A DNA stretch of 64,000 nt from Phenylobacterium conjunctum. Lineage in GTDB: Bacteria; Pseudomonadota; Alphaproteobacteria; Caulobacterales; Caulobacteraceae. Positions within the stretch are counted from its first letter, which is position 1; every line of letters begins with the position of its first letter. A program made the position numbers and the translations under genes. Shown here piece by piece: positions 8,921 to 15,287 of the stretch. The DNA is taken from the NCBI RefSeq assembly GCF_042679085.1, contig NZ_JBHTLQ010000014.1, positions 1 through 64,000 on the forward strand. The letters are read 5' to 3'. Under the pieces are notes generated by a model. That model saw nothing but the letters and a program-made list of their open reading frames with translations, was not told the origin of the DNA and made no database searches.

Positions 8921-10040
8921 TCCCACCCGGATCGGAGCTGGAGCGGGCCTCGCCGCGGCGCGGCCCGTGCTTCCCCCCGGGGTGTTCTGCGCCCAGGACT
9001 ATGAGCGCCTGGCCGAAGAGCGCCTCAGCCCCGCGGTGTTCGCCCACACCGCGGGCGGGTCGGGCGGCGAGGCCGCTCTGGCCCGCAACCGCAGCGCCTT
9101 TGAGGCCGCGGTCACGACGCCGCGGATGCTGGTGGACTTCGACGGCGCGAACACCCGGGCGCGGGTCGGCGGGATCGACCTCTCGCATCCGATCCTGCTC
9201 GCGCCCCTGGCTCATCAGGGGCTCTACCATCCGCGGGGCGAGCTTGAGACGGCCCAGGCCGCCGCGGTGGTCGGGGCGGGCCTTGTCTGCAGCACCCTGT
9301 CCTCGAACAGCCTGGAAGACATCGCCGAGGCCGCCGGCCCGGCCCGCTGGTTCCAGCTCTATCTCCAGCCCGACTGGGCGGTGAGCCTGGACCTGGTCCG
9401 CCGCGCCGAGGCCGCCGGCTACCAGGGCCTGGTGCTGACGGTGGACGCCCCCGTCCAGACCCCCAGCCTGCGGGCCCTGCGCGCCGGCTTCACCGGCGAG
9501 GGCAGCGTCGCCGCCAACCTCACAGCCTATCCCGCGCCGGCGCCGCCGCCCCTCGCGTCCGGTGAAAGCCGGGTGTTCGGCGGCCCGATGCGCCATGCGC
9601 CGCGCCTGAGCGACATCGGCCGGCTGAAGGCCGAGACCCGCCTGCCGCTGTGGATCAAGGGCGTGCTGCATCCCGAAGACGCCCGCCAGTTCCTGGCCGC
9701 TGGCGCCGACGGCCTGATCGTCTCAAACCACGGTGGCCGCGCCTTTGACGGCGCGCCGGCGGCGTTGAGCGCCCTGCCCGCGATCCGAGAGGCGGTGGGC
9801 GACACCGTTCCGGTCCTGATGGACGGGGGCGTCAGGTCCGGCCGCGATGTCTTCACCGCCATCGCCCACGGGGCCGATGCGGTCCTGGTCGGGCGGCTGC
9901 AAGCCTACGCCCTGGCCGTCGCCGGCGCCTTGGGCGTCGCCCACATGATCCGGCTGCTGCGCGAGGAGCTGGAGCTGAACATGGCCCTCGCCGGCTGTCC
10001 CGACCTCGCCGCCATCCGCCGCCTCGGCGCGGCCACCTAG
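8910..10040 (+). CDS. FMN-dependent alpha-hydroxy-acid oxidase/dehydrogenase (LldD/lactate oxidase family)
   Basis: A 376-residue TIM-barrel flavoenzyme that oxidises a 2-hydroxy acid to the 2-oxo acid. Visible family features are PILLAPLAHQGLYHP, the barrel strand LVLTVDAPVQTPS, the lysine strand LPLWIKGVLHPEDAR, the active-site segment SNHGGRAFDG with its His and Arg, and the FMN phosphate region VLMDGGVRSGRDVFTAIAHG followed by VLVGR. The usual Gln after SNHGGR is replaced by Ala, so the substrate may not be simple lactate. Translation is coupled to the receptor: the ATG lies 11 nt inside its 3' end. The role in iron uptake is unknown. Confidence 0.88.
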   Translation: MSSDPTRIGAGAGLAAARPVLPPGVFCAQDYERLAEERLSPAVFAHTAGGSGGEAALARNRSAFEAAVTTPRMLVDFDGANTRARVGGIDLSHPILLAPLAHQGLYHPRGELETAQAAAVVGAGLVCSTLSSNSLEDIAEAAGPARWFQLYLQPDWAVSLDLVRRAEAAGYQGLVLTVDAPVQTPSLRALRAGFTGEGSVAANLTAYPAPAPPPLASGESRVFGGPMRHAPRLSDIGRLKAETRLPLWIKGVLHPEDARQFLAAGADGLIVSNHGGRAFDGAPAALSALPAIREAVGDTVPVLMDGGVRSGRDVFTAIAHGADAVLVGRLQAYALAVAGALGVAHMIRLLREELELNMALAGCPDLAAIRRLGAAT

Positions 10041-10048
10041 AGCGCCCC

Positions 10049-10729
10049 ATGCTGATCGCCATCGAAAACCTGCTGTCCAAGTCCGAGGTCGCCGCCGTGC
10101 GCGAGCGGCTGGACACCGCCGCCTGGCAGGACGGCGCCGCTACGGCCGGAGGGATCGCGCGCCGCCAGAAGCATAACCTCCAGCTCGACGACGCCGCGGA
10201 GCCGGCCCTCAGCCTCAGCCAGGAGGTGCTGCGCCGGGTCCGTGCGCACCCGACGTTTATCTCCGCCGCCCTGCCGCGGAAGATCTATCCGCCCAAGTTC
10301 AACCGCTACGAGGACGGCGGCGAGTACGGCGCCCACGTGGACAGCGCGATCCTGCAGACCCTGGCCGGCGAGACCCTGCGCAGCGACCTGTCAGCGACCC
10401 TGTTCCTCGCCGAACCCGATACCTACGAGGGCGGCGAGCTACAGATCGAGGGCCCCTTCGGCGTCCAGGAGGTGAAGCTCGAAGCCGGGTCGATGGTGCT
10501 CTATCCGTCCAGCAGCCTGCACCGGGTGACGCCTGTCACCCGCGGGGCGCGCGTGGCCGCCTTTTTCTGGATCGAGAGCCTGGTGCGCGATGACACTGAT
10601 CGGACCCTGCTGTTCGACCTGGACCGCGCGATCCAGGGCCTGACCGCCACGGCGGGACCAGACAACGCCGAGCTCGTGCGGCTGACCCACGTCTATCACA
10701 ACCTGCTTCGTCGCTGGGCCGCCACCTGA
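10049..10729 (+). CDS. piuC: Fe(II)/2-oxoglutarate-dependent PKHD-type hydroxylase (PiuC/YbiX family)
   Basis: Cytosolic 2-oxoglutarate oxygenase of 226 residues, normal for the family. The iron ligands are His96 and Asp98 in GAHVDSAI and His158 in SSSLHRVTPV; Arg168 in TRGARVAAFFWIESLVRDD should bind 2-oxoglutarate. Members are found next to TonB-dependent siderophore receptors (ybiX beside fiu in E. coli, piuC beside piuA in Pseudomonas), and their substrate is still unclear. The gene starts 8 nt after the hydroxy-acid oxidase stop, so it belongs to the same operon as the receptor. Confidence 0.93.
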   Translation: MLIAIENLLSKSEVAAVRERLDTAAWQDGAATAGGIARRQKHNLQLDDAAEPALSLSQEVLRRVRAHPTFISAALPRKIYPPKFNRYEDGGEYGAHVDSAILQTLAGETLRSDLSATLFLAEPDTYEGGELQIEGPFGVQEVKLEAGSMVLYPSSSLHRVTPVTRGARVAAFFWIESLVRDDTDRTLLFDLDRAIQGLTATAGPDNAELVRLTHVYHNLLRRWAAT

Positions 10730-10736
10730 TTGCAGT

Positions 10737-10756
10737 TGCGACTTCAAATGCGAATG
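10737..10756. promoter_or_regulatory. Iron-type element before tonB, matching the receptor promoter
   Basis: TGCGACTTCAAATGCGAATG differs at two of 20 positions from the element at 6491-6510 before the siderophore receptor. It sits 21 bp before the tonB start (10778) in the short gap after piuC. A shared element at two promoters of one functional cassette indicates common control, most likely by Fur. No other near-identical copy was noticed in the window by eye. Confidence 0.6.
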
Positions 10757-10777
10757 AGTTTCATGTAGGCGAGAGCC

Positions 10778-11479
10778 ATGTCCCTGATCGCCACCGCCCC
10801 GGATCCTGAACTGCCCAAGCTGCGGCTGTCCCTGCCGCCGCGAAACTGGCTCATCGCTGGCGGGATCGCCGCCGTGGTCCATGTCATCCTGCTGATCGTA
10901 CTGTTGGCTGTGCGGGCTGAGCAGATCCAGGCCAGGCCCGACCCGACGATGGAGGTCTCGCTCATTCCAGCGGCGGCCTTCATGCCCCAGGATCTGAAGC
11001 GGCCGCCGAGCGCGCCGCCCCCGCCGAAGCCCGAGACCCGCCAGCCGGACCTCGAACAGGCGCGGCCGACCCCGACGCCGGAGGTCCTGCCCGAGGTGAC
11101 CCGCGCCGCCGCCGTGGCCCCCTCGCCCGCCCCCAGTCAAGCCGAGGCGCCGGCCACCGTGGCGCCGCCCGGCCCACCGGTTCCGGCCACGACGCCGCCC
11201 AGCTTCACCGCGGCCTATCTGAACAATCCCGGTCCTCAGTACCCCTATGAGGCCCGCGTGAAACGCCACGAGGGAATCGTCCGGCTGAAGGTGCTGGTGT
11301 CTCCAGAAGGCCGCGCCGAACAGGTCAGCATCGAGCGGTCCAGCGGCTATCCGGCCCTCGATGACGCCGCCCTCGACGTGGTGAAGCGCCGCTGGCGCTT
11401 CGTGCCCGCCAAGCAGGACGGCCGCGCCGTCTCCGCCTGGGTCATCGTGCCGATGGCCTTCTCCCTCAAGACCCGTTGA
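10778..11479 (+). CDS. tonB: TonB energy transducer
   Basis: Links the ExbBD proton-driven motor to outer-membrane receptors. The 233 residues have the classic layout: an N-terminal anchor (NWLIAGGIAAVVHVILLIVL, about residues 24-43), a proline-rich periplasmic spacer (KRPPSAPPPPKPETRQPDLE onward to about residue 145), and a C-terminal TonB domain (YPYEARVKRHEGIVRLKVLV, SGYPALDDAALDVVKRRWRF, VPAKQDGRAV). No exbB or exbD is nearby, so those must lie elsewhere. The gene serves the adjacent receptor and has its own copy of the iron-type element. Confidence 0.93.
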   Translation: MSLIATAPDPELPKLRLSLPPRNWLIAGGIAAVVHVILLIVLLAVRAEQIQARPDPTMEVSLIPAAAFMPQDLKRPPSAPPPPKPETRQPDLEQARPTPTPEVLPEVTRAAAVAPSPAPSQAEAPATVAPPGPPVPATTPPSFTAAYLNNPGPQYPYEARVKRHEGIVRLKVLVSPEGRAEQVSIERSSGYPALDDAALDVVKRRWRFVPAKQDGRAVSAWVIVPMAFSLKTR

Positions 11480-11487
11480 GTTCAACC

Positions 11488-11757
11488 ATGCGCCGCTTCA
11501 TCACCCTCGCCGCCTTCGCCACTGTCCTCGGCCTCGCCGGGGAAGCCGCCGCCCACGGCGACGTGAAGTGCGAGGCCACCCGCGCCGACCGCCGCCCTTC
11601 GGTTGACCTGCAGAAAATGCTCAAGGCCCAAGGCTGGACGGTGCGCAAGATCGTCGTGACCAACGGCTGCTACGAGGTCTACGGCTACGATTCCAGCAAC
11701 CGCCCGGTCGAGGTGTTCTTCGATCCCAAGACCTTCGAGCGCGTCCCCGCCAAGTAA
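11488..11757 (+). CDS. Small secreted PepSY-domain protein
   Basis: An 89-residue protein with a signal peptide (MRRFITLAAFATVLGLAGEA, cleavage near AAAHG) and one short PepSY domain: LQKMLKAQGWTVRKIVVTNG, YEVYGYDSSNRPVEVFFDP. Its likely place is the periplasm. I choose ATG at 11488, eight bases after the tonB stop; a TTG at 11476 overlapping the tonB stop would also be in frame but would put residues before the basic signal start. It is the last gene of the iron cassette. Small PepSY proteins of this kind have no settled function. Confidence 0.8.
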   Translation: MRRFITLAAFATVLGLAGEAAAHGDVKCEATRADRRPSVDLQKMLKAQGWTVRKIVVTNGCYEVYGYDSSNRPVEVFFDPKTFERVPAK

Positions 11758-11761
11758 GCGG

Positions 11762-11977
11762 TCAGCGACTCGACTGCACCACGTGCTCTGTGATGACCGG
11801 CGGGGCCATGATCATGGCGGTCGCCAGCATCAGGGCGGACGCCGCCGCCAGGGCCGCGGCGCCCAGCACCGGCCAGGTGCTATCCTTGGGCAGGGGCTGG
11901 GAAAGCAGGCCCCGGGCCCGGGCCATGGCCCCGGTCTCAAGCGCCGGACCCGGCAGGTGGGAATCGGTCGTCGACAT
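11762..11977 (-). CDS. Small single-pass membrane protein of unknown function
   Basis: A 71-residue open frame on the strand opposite to its neighbours, filling the space between the PepSY gene and trpG. It has a hydrophilic N-terminus, a strongly hydrophobic stretch (WPVLGAAALAAASALMLATA and MIMAPPVI, about residues 35-62) and a short polar tail. Third codon positions are GC-rich like neighbouring genes, and no better reading exists in the gap. I do not recognise the family. It could be a real inner-membrane peptide or a chance frame. Confidence 0.5.
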   Translation of the reverse strand: MSTTDSHLPGPALETGAMARARGLLSQPLPKDSTWPVLGAAALAAASALMLATAMIMAPPVITEHVVQSSR

Positions 11978-12056
11978 GGCCTCAGGCTCGCGCCTTCCCC
12001 ATGTCCATGCAATGCGAAGACTTGGCGCAGGGCCAAGCGCGGCCTAGAGGTGAACC

Positions 12057-12647
12057 ATGATCCTGGTCATCGATAACTACGACAGCTTCACCTACAACCT
12101 CGTCCACTATCTCAATGAGCTGGGCGCGGAGACGGTGGTCTATCGCAACGACGCCCTCAGCGTCGCCGAGGCCTTCGGCATGAAGCCGCAAGGTGTGCTG
12201 CTCTCGCCCGGCCCGTGCACGCCGAACGAGGCCGGCATCTGCCTGTCGCTGATCGAGTCCGCGCCGGCCGACCTGCCGATCCTGGGGGTTTGCCTGGGCC
12301 ACCAGTCCATCGGCCAGGCCTTCGGCGGCGAAGTCATCCGCGCCCAGGCCCTGATGCACGGCAAGGTCAGCCCGATCCATCACACCGACAAGGGCGTGTT
12401 CAAGGGCATGCCCAACCCCTTCACCGCGACCCGCTATCACAGCCTGTCGGTGAAGCGCGAGACCATGCCCGACGTCCTGGAGATCACCGCCTGGACCGAC
12501 GACGGCGAGGTCATGGGCTTCCAGCACAAGACCCGACCGATCCACGGCGTCCAGTTCCACCCGGAATCCATCGCCACCGAGGGCGGCCACCACCTGCTGG
12601 CCAACTTCCTGGCCCTGGCCGGCGTGCAAGTTCCCGCCGAGGCCTGA
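12057..12647 (+). CDS. trpG: Anthranilate synthase glutamine amidotransferase subunit
   Basis: Class I glutamine amidotransferase of 196 residues that releases ammonia from glutamine for TrpE. Key features: VIDNYDSFTYNLVHYL at the N-terminus, LLSPGPCTPNEAG, the nucleophile Cys in LGVCLGHQSIGQAFGG (Cys about 80), and the catalytic His-Glu in HGVQFHPESIATEGG. An AGAGGTGA ribosome-binding site is just upstream. The stop overlaps the trpD start (TGATG), so trpG, trpD and trpC are translationally coupled. Confidence 0.98.
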   Translation: MILVIDNYDSFTYNLVHYLNELGAETVVYRNDALSVAEAFGMKPQGVLLSPGPCTPNEAGICLSLIESAPADLPILGVCLGHQSIGQAFGGEVIRAQALMHGKVSPIHHTDKGVFKGMPNPFTATRYHSLSVKRETMPDVLEITAWTDDGEVMGFQHKTRPIHGVQFHPESIATEGGHHLLANFLALAGVQVPAEA

Positions 12648-13666
12648 TGTCCGACATCTTCAAGCCGCTGCTCGGCCGTCTCGCTGACGGCGCGACGCTC
12701 AGCGAGGACGACGCCCAGGAGTTTTTCGCCGCCTGCCTGCGCGGCGAACCTACCCCGGCCCAGATCGCGGCCGCAGTCACCGCCATGCGCCTGCGCGGCG
12801 AGACGGTGGGTGAGATCACCGCCAGCGCGCGGGCCATGCGCCGGGCCGCCGTGGCGCTGGACGTGCCTTATCCGACCATTGATGTCTGCGGCACCGGCGG
12901 CGACGGCCTGCACACGCTCAACATCTCCACGGCGGTGGCCTTCGTGGCCGCCGCTGGCGGCTTGAAGGTCGCCAAGCACGGCAACCGGGCGATGTCGTCC
13001 AAATCCGGCACCGCCGATGTGCTCACCGAGCTCGGCGTCGATATCGCTGCGCCGTCGGCTGTGCAGTTGAAGGCCCTGGACGAGGCCGGCGTCTGCTTCA
13101 TGTTCGCGCCGGCCCACCACGGCGCCATGCGCCACGTCTCGCCGATCCGCGCCGAGCTGGGCTTCCGCACCATCTTCAACCTGCTGGGCCCGCTGACCAA
13201 TCCAGCCGGCGCCAAGCGCCAGGTGCTGGGCGTATTCGCCGACCGCTGGGTCGAGCCCCTGGCCCGTGTGCTGGGCGCGCTCGGCGCCGAACGCGCCTGG
13301 GTGGTCCACGGCGGCGGCATGGACGAGATGACCATCACCGGCGAGACCAGCGTCGCCGAATGGCGCGACGGCCAGGTGCGGCTGTTCACCATCACCCCGG
13401 AGGCCGTGGGCCTGCCCCGCGGCGCCTTGGCCGACATCACCGGCGGCAGCCCGGTCGAGAACGCCCTGGCCCTGCGCGACATGCTGGGCGGCAAGACCGG
13501 GGCCTATCGCGACATCGTGCTGCTGAACGCCGCCGCCGCCTTCCTGGTGGGCGACCGGGTTGAGACCCTGCGCGAGGGCGTCGAGCTGGCCGCCAAGGTT
13601 ATCGACGACGGCTCGGCCCTGGCCGCCCTGGACACCCTGGCCCGGATTACGAGCGCCCCCCGATGA
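12647..13666 (+). CDS. trpD: Anthranilate phosphoribosyltransferase
   Basis: Transfers phosphoribose from PRPP to anthranilate, the second step of tryptophan synthesis. The 339-residue protein has the glycosyltransferase-3 fold: an N-terminal helical part (LSEDDAQEFFAACLRGEPTP), the PRPP-binding VCGTGGDGLHTLNIST, KHGNRAMSSKSGTADVLTEL, and FMFAPAHHGAMRHVSPIRAE. The start at 12647 is set by the TGATG overlap with trpG; the open frame extends upstream but runs inside trpG. It overlaps trpC by 4 nt (ATGA). Confidence 0.98.
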   Translation: MSDIFKPLLGRLADGATLSEDDAQEFFAACLRGEPTPAQIAAAVTAMRLRGETVGEITASARAMRRAAVALDVPYPTIDVCGTGGDGLHTLNISTAVAFVAAAGGLKVAKHGNRAMSSKSGTADVLTELGVDIAAPSAVQLKALDEAGVCFMFAPAHHGAMRHVSPIRAELGFRTIFNLLGPLTNPAGAKRQVLGVFADRWVEPLARVLGALGAERAWVVHGGGMDEMTITGETSVAEWRDGQVRLFTITPEAVGLPRGALADITGGSPVENALALRDMLGGKTGAYRDIVLLNAAAAFLVGDRVETLREGVELAAKVIDDGSALAALDTLARITSAPR

Positions 13667-14451
13667 GCGACATTCTCGACAAGATCGCCGCCTATAAGCG
13701 CGACGAAGTCGCCGAGCGAAAGGCCGCCCGGTCCTACACCGACCTCGAAGGCGCCGCCTTCGCCGCTTCGGCGCCGCGCGGGTTCAAGGCCGCCCTGGAG
13801 CGCAAGCATGCGCCGGGCAAGCTGGCCCTGATCGCCGAGGTCAAGAAGGCCTCGCCCTCCAAGGGCCTGATCCGCGCCGACTTCGACCCGCCGGCCCTGG
13901 CCGCCGCCTATGAGCGGGGCGGCGCCGCCTGCCTGTCGGTGCTGACGGATGGCCCCAGTTTCCAAGGCGCGGACACCTATCTGGCCGCCGCCCGCGACGC
14001 GACCGCCCTGCCCGCCATCCGCAAGGAGTTCCTGGTCGATCCGTGGCAGGTGGCCGAGAGCCGCGCCCTCGGCGCCGACGCCATCCTGGTGATCATGGCC
14101 ATGGTGGACGACGCCCTGGCGGCCGAACTTCTGGCCGAGGCCAGGCGCTTCGGCATGGACGCCCTGGTCGAGACCCATGACGAGGACGAGGTGGTCCGCG
14201 CTGTAACGCTCGGCGCAGACCTGCTGGGCGTCAACAACCGCAACCTGCGCACCTTCGAGACCGATCTCGGCATCACGGAGCGCCTGTCGGGCATGATCCC
14301 TGCCGACGCCCTGCTGGTCACCGAAAGCGGCATCTTCACCTCCGCCGACGTCGCCCGCCTCGAGCGCAGCGGCGCCAAGGCCATGCTGGTGGGCGAAAGC
14401 CTGATGCGCCAGGCCGACGTGGAAGCCGCGACGCGGGCCCTGCTGGGCTGA
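13663..14451 (+). CDS. trpC: Indole-3-glycerol phosphate synthase
   Basis: Closes the indole ring in tryptophan synthesis from CdRP. The 262 residues form a TIM barrel with family signatures LIAEVKKASPSKGLI (catalytic Lys), FQGADTYLAAAR, IRKEFLVDPWQV, ALVETHDEDEV, GVNNRNLRTFETD and TESGIFTSADV. It is a stand-alone TrpC without a fused TrpF. It overlaps trpD by 4 nt. In many related genomes moaC and moeA follow here; in this window lexA follows directly after 140 bp. Confidence 0.98.
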   Translation: MSDILDKIAAYKRDEVAERKAARSYTDLEGAAFAASAPRGFKAALERKHAPGKLALIAEVKKASPSKGLIRADFDPPALAAAYERGGAACLSVLTDGPSFQGADTYLAAARDATALPAIRKEFLVDPWQVAESRALGADAILVIMAMVDDALAAELLAEARRFGMDALVETHDEDEVVRAVTLGADLLGVNNRNLRTFETDLGITERLSGMIPADALLVTESGIFTSADVARLERSGAKAMLVGESLMRQADVEAATRALLG

Positions 14452-14522
14452 GCGCCCGAGTCGCGCCCAGGCGTCCCGCGCGCCGGAAAAAGCCCTGAAA
14501 GATCAGCGGGCTTGTGGGTAAC

Positions 14523-14575
14523 TTGACATTAAGGAAGAACGCTTAGAGAACAAAGACAGGGTTTTCGCTTTGTTC
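14523..14575 (+). promoter_or_regulatory. lexA promoter with SOS boxes
   Basis: A -35 TTGACA lies at 14523-14528. Downstream, GAAC-GCTTAGA-GAAC (14537-14551) is a perfect match to the alphaproteobacterial SOS box GAAC-N7-GAAC. A second, one-mismatch box, GTTT-TCGCTTT-GTTC, lies at 14561-14575 just before the lexA start (14592). The first box covers the expected -10 region. This fits autorepression of lexA by LexA. Confidence 0.88.
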
Positions 14576-14591
14576 CCTAGAGGTCGCCGTC

Positions 14592-15287
14592 ATGCTCACC
14601 CGCAAACAGCACGAACTGCTCATGTTCATCCATGAGCGGATCAAGGAGACCGGCGTCTCGCCGTCCTTCGATGAGATGAAGGAGGCCTTGGACCTGGCGT
14701 CCAAGTCCGGGATCCACCGGCTGATCACCGCGCTGGAAGAGCGCGGCTTCCTGCGCCGTCTGCCCCACCGGGCCCGGGCGCTGGAGGTGGTGAAGCTGCC
14801 GCAGCAGGCGACAACCGCCGCCCCGCCCAAGGGCCGCAGCCCCTTCAAGCCGCAGCTGGTGGAGCCCGGCGAGGGCGCGCCGGTCGTGGCCGCCGCCAAC
14901 GACACCCGCGAGCTTCCCGTGCTGGGCAAGATCGCCGCCGGCACGCCCATCGAGGCTATCCAGCAGGAGCGCGACCGCCTGCCCGTGGCCGAGACCATGC
15001 TGGGCGCGGGCGAGCACTTCGTCCTCGAGGTTCAGGGCGACTCGATGATCAACGCCGGCATCCTGGACGGCGACTATGTGGTGATCCGCCGGACCGACGC
15101 GGCCACCTCCGGCGACATCGTCGTGGCCCTGGTCATGGGCGAGGAAGCCACCCTGAAGCGCCTGCGCAAGAAGGGCGCCTCCATCGCCCTGGAAGCCGCC
15201 AATCCGGCCTACGAGACCCGCATCTTTGGTCCCGACCAGGTGCAGGTGCAGGGCCGCCTGGTCGGCCTCATCCGTCGCTATCACTGA
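14592..15287 (+). CDS. lexA: SOS-response repressor LexA
   Basis: Repressor of DNA-damage genes that self-cleaves when RecA is activated. The 231 residues have an N-terminal winged helix (MLTRKQHELLMFIHERIKET, then SKSGIHRLITALEERGFLRR), a linker, and an S24 peptidase domain. The cleavage pair is Ala116-Gly117 in LGKIAAGTP; the catalytic pair is Ser151 in GDSMINAG and Lys189 in ATLKRLRKKG. Its promoter carries SOS boxes, and one target in this window is sidA (39027-39041). The 3' end overlaps the 3' end of comEC by 20 bp, tail to tail. Confidence 0.98.
   Translation: MLTRKQHELLMFIHERIKETGVSPSFDEMKEALDLASKSGIHRLITALEERGFLRRLPHRARALEVVKLPQQATTAAPPKGRSPFKPQLVEPGEGAPVVAAANDTRELPVLGKIAAGTPIEAIQQERDRLPVAETMLGAGEHFVLEVQGDSMINAGILDGDYVVIRRTDAATSGDIVVALVMGEEATLKRLRKKGASIALEAANPAYETRIFGPDQVQVQGRLVGLIRRYH

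Noticed and set aside
12005..12037. TGCAATGCGAAGACTTGGCGCA before trpG as a third iron-type element
   Set aside because: Only part of the TGCGAA core matches; the rest of the 20-mer does not. Not enough to call a site.
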